This document shows, piece by piece, positions 34,495-43,254 of a DNA stretch of 46,132 bases (its first letter is position 1; each line of letters starts with the position of its first letter). The stretch spans positions 1-46,132 of the forward strand of contig JANYLH010000024.1 of the NCBI GenBank assembly GCA_025357915.1. Reading direction: 5' to 3'. Source of the stretch: Gammaproteobacteria bacterium (lineage in GTDB: Bacteria; Pseudomonadota; Gammaproteobacteria; Steroidobacterales; Steroidobacteraceae). The translations under genes were made by a program, and so were the position numbers. A model generated the notes under the pieces. The model did not search any database, was not told the DNA's origin, and worked only from the letters and a program-made list of their open reading frames with translations.

Positions 34495-34953
34495 GCGCGG
34501 CCGGGACAGGCCGATGCGCAATGCCGCCGTGGCGATGAACACCTCGCGCAGGAAGCAGAGTATGGCGCCGATGAAACTCAGCATCGCGGCGATGAACAGC
34601 GCGTCGATCGCATAGCTGATGCGGAAGTTGAACGACTCGCCGAGGAACAGCACCACCACCACGACCGCCACCAGCAGCGCGCAGATGGTGCACAGCGTGA
34701 TCGCGTAGTTCAGCAGGCGCCCGCGGCGCGCCAGCGTCGCCAGCGGTTCGTGAATTTCACGCGCCTGCTCCGCCTCGGGCACGTTCGCGGCGCTGCGCTC
34801 GATGACTCGCGCCCGATCGACGGCGCGCGCCAGGCGGTTGGTGAACACCGTCAGCATGATGCCGACGCCCGAGAGCAGGAACACGGGCGCCACCGCGAGC
34901 CGGATCACTTCGCCGACGCCTTGCACCGCGGAAATTTCGCCGGAATCGATCAT
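34492..34953 (-). CDS. DUF2721 membrane protein
   Basis: A 153-residue protein with three membrane segments: RLAVAPVFLLSGVGIMLTVF, then LLNYAITLCTICALLVAVVV, and AIDALFIAAMLSFIGAILCF. The NRLARAVDRARVIE and GRLLNYAI motifs identify DUF2721. Function unknown. The ATG overlaps the stop of the CpcT-like gene (ATGA). It is the last gene of the operon that starts at the M32 carboxypeptidase. Confidence 0.88.
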   Translation of the reverse strand: MIDSGEISAVQGVGEVIRLAVAPVFLLSGVGIMLTVFTNRLARAVDRARVIERSAANVPEAEQAREIHEPLATLARRGRLLNYAITLCTICALLVAVVVVVLFLGESFNFRISYAIDALFIAAMLSFIGAILCFLREVFIATAALRIGLSRPR

Positions 34954-35540
34954 TGCCGTGCACCGGCAGCAGCGCGCGCGAAATGGAAATAACCGTCGCC
35001 TGCCGCCGGCGGCGCGCCAGCCGCCTGATCAGAGAACGACAGCTCGTCACCCTCGAGCCGCCAGCTCTGCGGACACAGTGCGCTGGCGCTCTTGCCCGTG
35101 AAGCCGCGCGCACTCTTCTCCCACAGCAGTTCACACCCGGGGAGCGTGCGCAGGTCGCGCATCAGGAGCGAGCGGAACAGTTCCGGGCTTTCGACGCCGA
35201 TCCGCCAGCGCTCGGGCTCATCGAGCGCGTAGGCGACGCCGAGAATGCGCCGATCGGCGGCGACCGCGAGGCTCCAGATGCGCTCGCTGATCACCCGGCG
35301 CGCGTCACTGGCCATGGTCTCACGCACGTAGAAAACCGAGTCGCCCACCAGCGGCGCTGCCAGGTGCAGGATCAGCAGTTCCTGCCCGGCATTGCGGTAT
35401 TCGCCGGGCAACTGCCCGGCGAGGGTCGCGAGCTCGGCCCTGCGCAGATCTGCCTGACTGGTGCAGGCGGACAGCACCAGCGCGCCGCCCGCCAGCAGCG
35501 CGGCCAGCGCGCGAGTGATCCGTGTTGCCCGCATGTGCAA
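34950..35540 (-). CDS. CpcT/CpeT-like lipoprotein
   Basis: A 196-residue secreted protein with a lipoprotein signal ending in LSAC (Cys26). The mature part recalls the CpcT/CpeT (DUF1001) fold: LATLAGQLPGEYRNAGQ, SVFYVRETMA, RRVISERIWSL, LPGCELLWEKSARGFTG, then a final SDQAAGA. Cyanobacterial CpcT attaches bilins to phycobiliproteins. In heterotrophs the role is unknown and probably differs. It lies nine bases after the ATP-grasp gene. Confidence 0.7.
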   Translation of the reverse strand: MHMRATRITRALAALLAGGALVLSACTSQADLRRAELATLAGQLPGEYRNAGQELLILHLAAPLVGDSVFYVRETMASDARRVISERIWSLAVAADRRILGVAYALDEPERWRIGVESPELFRSLLMRDLRTLPGCELLWEKSARGFTGKSASALCPQSWRLEGDELSFSDQAAGAPPAAGDGYFHFARAAAGARQ

Positions 35541-35549
35541 GTGCCCTTA

Positions 35550-36584
35550 TCAACCGTAGTCGGTGCGCCAGGCGGCGCGGTAAGCCTGCCCGAGGCGCAT
35601 GATGCGATCGAGGAGCCTGGCGTAGCCTACACCCGCGGCCTTCGCGGCGGCGGCGAAATCCTCCTCGCGCTCGATGTTGGGATTGGGGTTGGCCTCGAGG
35701 ACGAAAAGCGTACCGTCCGCGCGCAGGCGGAAATCGATGCGCGCGTAACCCGACAGGTGCAGCGCGCGATAGATGCGTCGCGCGAGACGGTCGATGCGCG
35801 CCAGCACCAGCGGCGGCAGGTCGGTGGCCTCCCGGGTGGTGATGCCGTACTTCCTCTGGTAGGCCCGATCCCACTTCACTTTGCGGGTGGCGATCGCCGG
35901 GAGCGATTCCGGGAGCGAGCCGAACTGCATCTCCCACACCGGCAGGCGCGTGAGGCGCTCATTGCCGATCACGCCGACGTAGAGTTCGCGGCCCTCGATG
36001 TACTCCTCGACCAGCGCATCCGAGACGATCTGCTCGTGCATGAACTGCACGCGCTCGCGCAGGCGCGCGGCATCCTCGACCACCGAAGCCTGGGCAATGC
36101 CGAGCGAGGCGTCTTCGGTCGCCGATTTCACGAACAGCGGGAAGCGCAGCCGGCGCGGCAGGTGGAACCGCTCGCCGCGCCGGAACACCGCGAACTGCGG
36201 CGTCGGGATGCGGTGGAAGGCGAGCAGCTGCTTGCACAGCACCTTGTCGCGCGCCAGCAGCAGGCCGCGCGGGTTGCAGCCCGTATAGGGCGTGCGCATC
36301 AGTTCCAGGAACGCCACCACGTGCTGGTCGTAGGTGGCAATGCCGTTGAATTCCTCGAGCAGGTTGAACACCACGTCCGGATGCCAGTCCATCAATGCGG
36401 TACGCAGCTCGGTGAGCGAATCGAGCACACCCAGCGCCTGCACCGTATGCCCGGCCTTGCGGAGCGCGGCGATCACGTCGTATTCCGTGCGCCACTCGGC
36501 GATTTCCTTGTCGCTGTAGCCCTCGAGCGAGTCGGGGGGCACCAGGCTCGAATGCACGACCACCAGGGTGCGCAGCTTCTTCAC
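35550..36584 (-). CDS. ATP-grasp enzyme related to D-Ala-D-Ala ligase
   Basis: A 344-residue ATP-grasp protein. Features: an N-terminal domain with HSSLVPPDSLEGYSDKE and HPDVVFNLLEEFNG; the central TPYTGCNPRGLLLARDKVL like D-Ala-D-Ala ligases; ATP-binding lysines in FPLFVKSATEDASLGIAQ; EEYIEGRELYVGVIGN; and metal-binding YARIDFRLRADGTLFVLEAN followed by PNPN. The substrate is unknown; a peptide or amino-acid ligation is expected from the fold. The start is GTG 36584, overlapping the stop of the Zn peptidase gene (GTGA). The longer open frame upstream is a shadow of that gene. Confidence 0.88.
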   Translation of the reverse strand: MKKLRTLVVVHSSLVPPDSLEGYSDKEIAEWRTEYDVIAALRKAGHTVQALGVLDSLTELRTALMDWHPDVVFNLLEEFNGIATYDQHVVAFLELMRTPYTGCNPRGLLLARDKVLCKQLLAFHRIPTPQFAVFRRGERFHLPRRLRFPLFVKSATEDASLGIAQASVVEDAARLRERVQFMHEQIVSDALVEEYIEGRELYVGVIGNERLTRLPVWEMQFGSLPESLPAIATRKVKWDRAYQRKYGITTREATDLPPLVLARIDRLARRIYRALHLSGYARIDFRLRADGTLFVLEANPNPNIEREEDFAAAAKAAGVGYARLLDRIMRLGQAYRAAWRTDYG

Positions 36585-37606
36585 AGGCGCAACCGCAGTT
36601 CGTCGCTGGCGATGTAGCCGCGCGCCATGCGCACCAGCGCGGCGCGCAATTTCGGCAGCAGCACGCGGCGTGAGCCGCGCTGGTACAGCTTGAGCTGCTC
36701 GCAGCGCTCGATGGCCAGGCGCACGAGCTGCTGGGCCGCGTAGCGATCGGCACCGGCACGCCGCTCGAGCGTGGCGCGCAGGCCCGGCTTCATGCCGCGC
36801 AGGAGCGCCGCGGCGCCGGGCGCGCCGTGGCGCGCTTCGTCCCCAACGGCGAACACCTTGCGCAGCAGGCCGTCGGCGAGTGCCCGATGCCGGCGCCGCT
36901 CGGCGCGGCGCTTGCGCCGGTAGTGCTCGCGCAGCGTGAGCTTGTTGTCCTCCAGCGGATCGACCAGTACCAGGCCGTTGACGGCCGGGCGCTGGCGGCC
37001 GATCTCGGCAGCGACCTGCGCCACATATTCGAGCTTGCGCCTGGCCGGCCAGGCGGCGTAGCGCCGGCGCCAGTCCGAGTGCGGCTGCAGCCAGACCGCA
37101 AAGGTCTCGGCAAAATCCTCGGTCGGGTGGGACTGCGCGTACCACTCGCCCAGGTGCTGCACGTGGTGGCGGCTGGCCGGCCGCGCCCGGTAGTGCTGCG
37201 CGTAGCGGCGCGAAGCGTGGCCGAACAGCGCGCGCCAGCGCGCGCGGCGGCGCAGACGATAGGCGGAATCGAGCGCGTGCCCGGCCTCGTGACGCAGGAT
37301 GCGCATCTGCCAGTTGGCGTTCGTGCCTTCCGCCACGCCCGTCATCTTGCGCTCGAGCCGCGTCAGCCGCGGATGCATCAGATAGAACGGCACGGCGAAG
37401 CCGGGCACGCCGTCCGGGGAAAACCACTCTGCGGCCAGCCAGGCGTGCGGACGGAAGTCGATTCCGCGGGCTGCCAGTTCGCGGTAGAGCCGGGTGATGC
37501 GCGGCTGCACGGCTGATCCGCGCAGGCGCAGCCCCAGGTCGCACAGGCGCAGGTCGAGCAGCTGTTCGTCATCGAGCCGCATCCAGTTGCGGGTGCGCCG
37601 CTTCAT
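36581..37606 (-). CDS. Putative zinc-binding metallopeptidase
   Basis: A 341-residue protein with HEAGH at residues 106-110 (RILRHEAGHALDSAYRL). A second conserved block, WYAQSHPTEDFAETFAVWL, can supply the third zinc ligand (glutamate), giving a gluzincin-like site. This resembles the 'putative zinc-binding metallo-peptidase' group. There is no signal peptide; the C-terminal half is rich in Arg and Lys. It overlaps its neighbours on both sides (ATGA and GTGA), so it is translationally coupled to the phosphatase-glycohydrolase fusion and to the ATP-grasp enzyme. Substrate unknown. Confidence 0.8.
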   Translation of the reverse strand: MKRRTRNWMRLDDEQLLDLRLCDLGLRLRGSAVQPRITRLYRELAARGIDFRPHAWLAAEWFSPDGVPGFAVPFYLMHPRLTRLERKMTGVAEGTNANWQMRILRHEAGHALDSAYRLRRRARWRALFGHASRRYAQHYRARPASRHHVQHLGEWYAQSHPTEDFAETFAVWLQPHSDWRRRYAAWPARRKLEYVAQVAAEIGRQRPAVNGLVLVDPLEDNKLTLREHYRRKRRAERRRHRALADGLLRKVFAVGDEARHGAPGAAALLRGMKPGLRATLERRAGADRYAAQQLVRLAIERCEQLKLYQRGSRRVLLPKLRAALVRMARGYIASDELRLRL

Positions 37607-39126
37607 GAGGCGACAGCCTGCTCGCCAATCCGGATCAGCGCACTGCGCAACAAGCGGTCGCCGAGCTCGCCGATCAGCTCCCCCTGCGCCAGGGCCTGCC
37701 GCCAGGCGGCCGGGATGGCCGCGACCCCGTAATGGGCGCCCGCCACCTGCCCGTACACGGTGGCAATCACATCGCTGTCACCGCCCAGATTGGCCGCGCG
37801 CAGCGCGCCCTCGCGGAAGCTCCCGGTGCCAGCCAGGCACCAGCGCGCCAGGTCGAGCGCCGCCAGCGCCCCGCCGTCGGCGGGCGGCGGCGTGTAGTCC
37901 GGACCGTAGCGGTGCGCGGCGATGGCTGCCACCTCGGCGTGCAGCGATCGCGCGCCGTACAACCCGGCGTCCGGCGCCAGCACCCGCTCGCGCGGTTCCC
38001 CGCGCAGCGCCGCGTGCAGCATCGCTGCCAGCAGGCGGCAGGCGTCGAGCACCCGCGGCGACTCGCAGGAGACGCGCGCCGCGTCGGCCGCCCGTGCCAC
38101 GGCCTCCTCGGGTTCGGCGTAGCCATGCAGTACGACCGGCGCGACACGCGAGAGCGGCTCCGGGTCCAGCGCCGCGCAGACCTGCGCCGCCGCGAGTGGC
38201 GGTGGCCGCCACGGCGCCGCGGCCAGGGCGCGCGCCGTGGCTGCGGTAACGCCGAGACACAGGCCAGTGGCTGACAGATATCCTTCGCGCTGCCAGCGGC
38301 TGTAGCGCTCCAGCTGATCGTTCACGTCGAATCGTTCGCATTCCGCCAGGCTCTCGGCCAGGCACAGCGCCATGGCGGTGTCGTCGCTCCAGGCGCCGCG
38401 CGGCAGATCGAAGGGACCGCCGCCCAGCAGATCCCCGATCAGCGTGAAGCTGCCCGGACGGCGATACTGCGTGGCTGCCGCGAGTGCGTCGCCCACCGCC
38501 AGGCCGAGCATGGTCCCCTGGAAGCGCTCGCGGAGTCCCCGGACCGGCGCCAGCTCCTGCTCGGAGAGGTCGGCATCGGAAATATCGGCCTCAGTGTCGG
38601 CGCCAGAGCGGGCGCGGCGCGGCGTCCACTGGCGGATGTACTCGGCCTGGTCCGGCGTTTGTGGAATCTCGGGCCACAGCGCCGCACGTTCGCACTGCAG
38701 CGTCCACAGTTCGTTGATCTCGGCGAGTGCCCTCGCCCCCGCGCGCCCCTGCTCAACCAGGAAACAACCCGTGACCGTGCCGGTGCGGCCGATGCCGGCG
38801 CGGCAATGCACGTAGACCTTGCCGCCCGCGGCCAGGACCGAGGCGATCTCGTCCTGGATGCGTCGCATCTGGCTTGCCTGCCGCGGCACGCGCTGGTCCT
38901 GGATCGGGCGACGCAGGTAAGTCACGGACGCCGGCAGGAGCGAGGCGTAGGGCGCACACTCACCCTCTTCGGTCAGGTCGAGAAAGCAGTTGATCCCGGC
39001 TTCAACGAGCCTTGCCACCTGCGCACGTCCGGCCTCGCCCAGCCGCTTCTCGCGGCCCGCTGGATATTCGCCCGCCAGGAGCCTGCCGGGTATGACCCAG
39101 TAGCTGTTGGCGAGCGGCCGCTCCAC
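37603..39126 (-). CDS. Dual-specificity phosphatase fused to ADP-ribosylglycohydrolase
   Basis: A 507-residue two-domain protein. Residues up to about 175 form a cysteine-phosphatase domain: NSYWVIPGRLLAGEYPAG, FLDLTEEGE and the P-loop VHCRAGIGRTGTVTG (CX5R). After a linker, a DraG-type ADP-ribosylglycohydrolase follows: FQGTMLGLAVGDALAAATQ, the metal-binding GAWSDDTAMALCLAESL, and C-terminal NLGGDSDVIATVYGQVAGA. The start is GTG 39126, sharing one base with the ttcA stop (TAGTG). The longer frame into ttcA is not used. I infer removal of phosphate and ADP-ribose groups, perhaps from one substrate. Confidence 0.9.
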   Translation of the reverse strand: MERPLANSYWVIPGRLLAGEYPAGREKRLGEAGRAQVARLVEAGINCFLDLTEEGECAPYASLLPASVTYLRRPIQDQRVPRQASQMRRIQDEIASVLAAGGKVYVHCRAGIGRTGTVTGCFLVEQGRAGARALAEINELWTLQCERAALWPEIPQTPDQAEYIRQWTPRRARSGADTEADISDADLSEQELAPVRGLRERFQGTMLGLAVGDALAAATQYRRPGSFTLIGDLLGGGPFDLPRGAWSDDTAMALCLAESLAECERFDVNDQLERYSRWQREGYLSATGLCLGVTAATARALAAAPWRPPPLAAAQVCAALDPEPLSRVAPVVLHGYAEPEEAVARAADAARVSCESPRVLDACRLLAAMLHAALRGEPRERVLAPDAGLYGARSLHAEVAAIAAHRYGPDYTPPPADGGALAALDLARWCLAGTGSFREGALRAANLGGDSDVIATVYGQVAGAHYGVAAIPAAWRQALAQGELIGELGDRLLRSALIRIGEQAVAS

Positions 39127-39950
39127 TACTCGCTCCCCGCCCTGAGCGCGGCAAAGTCGAACAGTGTCGTGTCGGCGAGGTGTGCCGGCTCGACGTTGCG
39201 GAGCGCCGAGAAGATCGCCTCGGTGCGGCCGGGGTTCTCGCGCTCCCACTCCTGGAGCATGCGCTTGATCGCTGCGCGCTGCAGGTGCTGCTGCGAACCG
39301 CACAGGTCGCAGGGAATCAGCGGAAAGGCGCGGCCGCGGGCGTAGCGCGCGATATCGCGCTCGGCAACATATGCAAGCGGGCGGATGACCACGTGACGGC
39401 CATCGTCGGAGCGGAACTTCGGCGCCATGGCCTTGAGGCGGCCACCGTGGAAGAGGTTCAGGAACAGCGTTTCGACGATGTCGTCACGGTGATGGCCCAG
39501 CGCGATCTTGGTGATGCCGTGCTCAGCGGCATAACGGTAGAGCGCGCCGCGGCGCATGCGCGAACACAGCGAGCACATGGTGCGCCCTTCGGGTATCAGG
39601 CGCTTGACGACGCTGTAGGTGTCCTGTTCGATGATGTGGAACGGCACGCCCAGCGCGCGCAGGTAGTCGGGCAGCACCTGCTGCGGGAAGCCCGGTTGCT
39701 TCTGGTCGAGATTGACGGCCATGAGCTCAAACTCGACCGGCGCACTGCGCTGGAGCGAGAGCAGCAGATCCAGCAGCGTGAAGGAATCCTTGCCGCCCGA
39801 CAGGCACACCATGACCTTATCGCCCGGCTCGATCATCCGGTAGTCGGCGATCGCCTTGCCGGTGAGCCCGCGGAGCGCCGCGCCAAGCTTGCGGAGCGTT
39901 CCGGAATCGCGAACCGCCGCTCGCGCAACCTCGGCGACGGCGGCGTTCAC
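39126..39950 (-). CDS. ttcA: tRNA 2-thiocytidine(32) synthetase TtcA
   Basis: A 274-residue PP-loop ATPase thiolating C32 of some tRNAs with the help of an Fe-S cluster. The PP-loop is [16 protein letters not shown]. The cluster cysteines are in [14 protein letters not shown] and [32 protein letters not shown] is the family signature. The start is GTG 39950, overlapping the carboxypeptidase stop (GTGA). Upstream codons in this frame are a shadow. Confidence 0.95.
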   Translation of the reverse strand: MNAAVAEVARAAVRDSGTLRKLGAALRGLTGKAIADYRMIEPGDKVMVCLSGGKDSFTLLDLLLSLQRSAPVEFELMAVNLDQKQPGFPQQVLPDYLRALGVPFHIIEQDTYSVVKRLIPEGRTMCSLCSRMRRGALYRYAAEHGITKIALGHHRDDIVETLFLNLFHGGRLKAMAPKFRSDDGRHVVIRPLAYVAERDIARYARGRAFPLIPCDLCGSQQHLQRAAIKRMLQEWERENPGRTEAIFSALRNVEPAHLADTTLFDFAALRAGSE

Positions 39951-41449
39951 GCGCCCTCCGCCAGGTACTTGCCCTGCAGGTAGCGCAGCAGCGCGTTGGC
40001 GCTGAGCGCCTGGCCGCAGGCCTGCTTGATCAGCTCCTTGATCGGCAGCTTGGCGCCAAGCCCATGCATGTTCTCGCGCAACCAGGCAAAGATCGGGGCG
40101 AACTCGCCGCGTTCGATCAGCGTCTCGACCTCCGGCAGTTGCGCACGCATTGCTTCCCACAGCTGTGCTGCGATCACCAGGCCGAGCGCGTAGGAGGGGA
40201 AATAGCCGAACGATCCGAGCGCCCAGTGCATGTCCTGCAGACACCCGTCGGCGGCGCCGGCCGGGCGGCTCCCGAAGCGCTGCTCCATGCCGGCATTCCA
40301 GGCTTCCGGCAGGTCGCGCACCGCGAGCTTGCCGGCGAGCAGCTGCTTCTCGATGTCGTAGCGCTGCATGATGTGGAGCGAATAGCTCATTTCATCGGCA
40401 TCGACACGGATCAGGCCGCGCCGCACCCGCAACAGCGTGCGCCGCAGGTTCTCGAACTCCCACTCCGGGCCGCTGACCGCGTAGTGCTTCTGCAGCAGCG
40501 GGTGCAGATAACGCAGGAACGGCGCGCTGCGGCCGATGATCATCTCGAGCAGCAGCGACTGGCTCTCCTCGAGCGCCATGCCGCGATCGCGCCCCACCGG
40601 CTGGTCGCGCCAGGCGATGGGCATGCCCATGTCGTACATCGCGTGGCCGGTCTCGTGCAGCGCACCGAGCAGGCCATTGAAAGGGTCGGCCACATCGAAG
40701 CGCGTGGTGATGCGGATGTCGCCCACCACGCCCTCGGTGAACGGATGCTCGCTTTCGTCCAGACGCCCCTGGTCAAAGGGAAAGCCGATCGCCTTCACGA
40801 CTTCCACGGACAGGCTTCGCTGCCGGGCGGTAGTGAACTTGCCGACGATCGGCAGCACAGCGTGCTGCTGCTGCTTTTCCAGTGCCTCGCTGATCATGCC
40901 GGGGAGCCGGCGCGACAGCGCCTTGAAGATGGCGTCGATGTCGGCCGTGCCGACGCCGGGGCTGAACTCGTCGACGAGCGCGTCGTAGGGCGGAAGGTTG
41001 AGCGCCTGGCCGAGGAGCGCCGCCTTGTCGCGCACCAGCAGCAGCACCTCCTCGAGGTGCGGCGCAAACAGCGCGAAGTTATTGTCGCGGCGCGCAGCCA
41101 GCCACTGGCTCTCGGCCAGCGCCGTGGCGCGCGCCAGGCGCGAAATCAGCGTCACCGGCGTCGCGATCGCGTGATCGCGCTGCCGGCGCATCTCGCGCAG
41201 GTTCGACACCTGCCAGTCCTCGAGGCCACGGACATTGGCCTGCGCCCGATCGAGGAGCCGCGTGACTTTCGGCGTGGTCAGCAGCGCATGGTATTCGGTC
41301 TCGAGCGCGGCTACCTGCTCGCCGCGCACCGCGGCGCTGCCGCGGGGCATCATCACGGCCGCGTCCCAGCGCAGTAGCGACAGCGCGCCTCGGAAGGCGT
41401 GCAGGCGGCGCCATTCCTGCTCGAGTTGTTGATAGGGGGTCGCGGACAT
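39947..41449 (-). CDS. M32 carboxypeptidase (Taq family)
   Basis: A 500-residue zinc metallocarboxypeptidase of family M32. It has the HETGH zinc site in [17 protein letters not shown] with the downstream glutamate in [17 protein letters not shown], the N-terminal [20 protein letters not shown], and the C-terminal [20 protein letters not shown]. The enzyme removes C-terminal residues from peptides, mostly in the cytosol. It is the first gene of a seven-gene coupled operon on this strand. Confidence 0.95.
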   Translation of the reverse strand: MSATPYQQLEQEWRRLHAFRGALSLLRWDAAVMMPRGSAAVRGEQVAALETEYHALLTTPKVTRLLDRAQANVRGLEDWQVSNLREMRRQRDHAIATPVTLISRLARATALAESQWLAARRDNNFALFAPHLEEVLLLVRDKAALLGQALNLPPYDALVDEFSPGVGTADIDAIFKALSRRLPGMISEALEKQQQHAVLPIVGKFTTARQRSLSVEVVKAIGFPFDQGRLDESEHPFTEGVVGDIRITTRFDVADPFNGLLGALHETGHAMYDMGMPIAWRDQPVGRDRGMALEESQSLLLEMIIGRSAPFLRYLHPLLQKHYAVSGPEWEFENLRRTLLRVRRGLIRVDADEMSYSLHIMQRYDIEKQLLAGKLAVRDLPEAWNAGMEQRFGSRPAGAADGCLQDMHWALGSFGYFPSYALGLVIAAQLWEAMRAQLPEVETLIERGEFAPIFAWLRENMHGLGAKLPIKELIKQACGQALSANALLRYLQGKYLAEGA

Positions 41450-41536
41450 AGTCTGGTTGGAGTTCTTGGGGGCTTCCGGATTCTACCAGCCCGCCGCGCC
41501 CAACGTCGACCCAAGCAGGTTTATAAGTATTTATAA

Positions 41537-41548
41537 ATCAATAAGTTA
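41537..41548. repeat. 12-base AT-rich direct repeat, copy 1 (left of glgA)
   Basis: atcaataagtta occurs here and again at 43180-43191, flanking glgA in the same orientation. Both copies sit in short AT-rich islands that contrast with the GC-rich surroundings. Confidence 0.55.
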
Positions 41549-41677
41549 AAGCATTCCCCGGCCATCGCACCAGCCCAACAGCCGGCACCAGCGGGGCCAG
41601 TCGGTCGCGAGCCACGCCACCGCCAGCGACACGGCCAGGAGCGCGATGAGGGTGAGGACCACGGCGACGCGACGCAT
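41546..41677 (-). CDS. 43-residue single-pass membrane protein (small ORF)
   Basis: ATG 41677 to TAA 41546 encodes MRRVAVVLTLIALLAVSLAV then AWLATDWPRWCRLLGWC: a positively charged N-terminus, one hydrophobic helix of about 20 residues, and a Trp/Cys-rich tail. That layout is typical of small inner-membrane proteins. It is divergent from glgA, and a 13-base palindrome lies directly upstream. No family is known to me, and the ORF could be fortuitous. Confidence 0.45.
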   Translation of the reverse strand: MRRVAVVLTLIALLAVSLAVAWLATDWPRWCRLLGWCDGRGML

Positions 41678-41690
41678 GTATGAATCATAC
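41678..41690. promoter_or_regulatory. Palindromic operator candidate between the small ORF and glgA
   Basis: GTATGA-A-TCATAC is a perfect 6+1+6 palindrome. It sits between the start of the 43-residue ORF and the glgA start at 41710, where a repressor could control both. Confidence 0.4.
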
Positions 41691-41709
41691 GTCAAGTAAA
41701 CTGCAGCAC

Positions 41710-43164
41710 ATGCCCCTGCGTATCTGTTTCCTGACAGCCGAGATGGCGCCGTTCGCCAAGGCCGGTGGCCTTGCCGACGTGTCTGGCGCGCTGGTCAAGT
41801 TCCTGCATGCGGCCGGGCACGACATCCGCTTGTTTCTCCCGGGTCACGCCTCGATCCAGCGTGCCGGCCTCGAGATCTATCCGGTCGAATTTCTCCAGGA
41901 CGTGCCGGTCACGATTGGCACGCACGCCTACCACTACTCCGTGCAGACCGCCCGCATTCCCGGCACGCCGACCTTTGTCTATCTGATCGACTGCCCGGCC
42001 ATGTTCGGTGGGCCGTCCATCTACACCGCCGACCCGGACGAATACCGCCGCTACCTGCTGTTCACGCATGCCGCCCTGCAAAGCTGCCAGCGCATGGGTT
42101 TTGCGCCGCAGATCGTCCACTGCAACGACTGGCACACGGCGATTGCGCCGCTGTGGCTGAAGTCGATTTACAAGTGGGATCAGCTGTTCGCAGCCACGAA
42201 GAGCGTGTTCACAATCCACAACCTCGGCTATCAGGGCGTCATCGGGCCTGCTGCCGCGGCGGAGGTGCTGGGCGGCGCGGGCCTCGAAGTGCTCCACCAG
42301 GATGACCTGCGCGGCGGGCGCATCAACCTGCTGCGCCACGGATTGCTGTATGCCGACTTGCTGACGACCGTGAGCCCCACCTACGCGCGCGAAATCCAGA
42401 CCGCCGAGTATGGCGCCGGCCTCGACGACACGCTGCGCGCGCGCAGCAGCGCGCTCATCGGCATACTCAACGGCGTCGACTACGCCGACTGGGACCCGCG
42501 GAACGATCGACACCTGCCGCGCCATTACGGCGCCAACCAGCTTGGCGTCAAGGCGGGCCTCAAGCAGGAATTCCTCGAGCGCATGAAGCTGCAGGGCGGC
42601 GAACGCCGGCCGCTGATCGGCGTGATCACGCGGCTCACCGCACAGAAAGGCCTCGACCTGCTGTTCGACGCCCTGCCACCGCTCCTCGCCACGCGCGAAT
42701 TCGAACTCGCGGTACTGGGCTCAGGCGAGGCGCAGTACGAAGCATTCTTTGCGGGGCTCGCCCGCCAGTACCCGGACCGCGTCGCCTTTCACCGCGGCTT
42801 CAACGATGAGCTCGCGCACTGGATCGAGGCAGCGAGCGACATGTTCCTGATGCCCTCGCGCTACGAACCCTGCGGCTTGAACCAGATGTACAGCCTGCGC
42901 TATGGCACGGCGCCGATCGTGCGCCGCACCGGTGGCCTCGCTGATTCGGTGCAGCATTTCGACGCCGCGAGCGGCACCGGCACCGGCATCGTTTTCAATG
43001 ACTACAACGGGCCGGGCGTGACCTGGGCCATAAATACCGCGCTCGACCTGTACCAGCAGAAGGGCGCGTGGCGGCGCCTGGTGCAGAACGGCATGGCACA
43101 GGATTTCTCCTGGAGCCGCCAAGTGCAGCAGTACGTCGAGGCTTACGAACGGCTGGTCAGATGA
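41710..43164 (+). CDS. glgA: Glycogen synthase (ADP-glucose, GT5)
   Basis: A 484-residue GT5 glycosyltransferase extending alpha-1,4-glucan from ADP-glucose. The N-terminal LRICFLTAEMAPFAKAGGLA holds the KAGGL nucleotide-sugar motif, followed by DVSGALVKF; further blocks are HCNDWHTAI, FTIHNLGYQGV, GILNGVDYADWDP, GVITRLTAQKGLDLL, and the C-terminal MPSRYEPCGLNQMYSLRYGT with GLADSV. ATG 41710 (MPLRICFLT) matches homologues; an ATG at 41680 would add ten residues and cover the palindrome. No other glg gene is adjacent, so it stands apart from a glycogen operon. Confidence 0.95.
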   Translation: MPLRICFLTAEMAPFAKAGGLADVSGALVKFLHAAGHDIRLFLPGHASIQRAGLEIYPVEFLQDVPVTIGTHAYHYSVQTARIPGTPTFVYLIDCPAMFGGPSIYTADPDEYRRYLLFTHAALQSCQRMGFAPQIVHCNDWHTAIAPLWLKSIYKWDQLFAATKSVFTIHNLGYQGVIGPAAAAEVLGGAGLEVLHQDDLRGGRINLLRHGLLYADLLTTVSPTYAREIQTAEYGAGLDDTLRARSSALIGILNGVDYADWDPRNDRHLPRHYGANQLGVKAGLKQEFLERMKLQGGERRPLIGVITRLTAQKGLDLLFDALPPLLATREFELAVLGSGEAQYEAFFAGLARQYPDRVAFHRGFNDELAHWIEAASDMFLMPSRYEPCGLNQMYSLRYGTAPIVRRTGGLADSVQHFDAASGTGTGIVFNDYNGPGVTWAINTALDLYQQKGAWRRLVQNGMAQDFSWSRQVQQYVEAYERLVR

Positions 43165-43179
43165 GAGATAATTATATCA

Positions 43180-43191
43180 ATCAATAAGTTA
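43180..43191. repeat. 12-base AT-rich direct repeat, copy 2 (right of glgA)
   Basis: Second copy of atcaataagtta, 16 bases after the glgA stop, within an AT-rich stretch (43165-43245) upstream of the toxin-antitoxin operon. Confidence 0.55.
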
Positions 43192-43196
43192 TCCCG

Positions 43197-43230
43197 TTTA
43201 CGTTGGTGTCATAGTATTCATATAATATGA
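43197..43230 (+). promoter_or_regulatory. Promoter and operator of the AbrB/PIN toxin-antitoxin operon
   Basis: A consensus -10 TATAAT at 43221-43226 is preceded at 18 bases by TTTACG (43197-43202), a four-of-six -35. The -10 lies inside a perfect palindrome TCATAT-A-ATATGA (43218-43230). An antitoxin dimer bound there would block RNA polymerase, the usual autoregulation of AbrB/MazE-type antitoxins. Confidence 0.7.
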
Positions 43231-43254
43231 TAATCCTATTTCAAGAGACTTTCG

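Noticed and set aside
41450..41545. tRNA, small RNA or CRISPR in the carboxypeptidase/glgA gap
   Set aside because: No cloverleaf, repeat-spacer pattern or strong hairpin is visible; only AT-rich sequence with the 12-base repeat.
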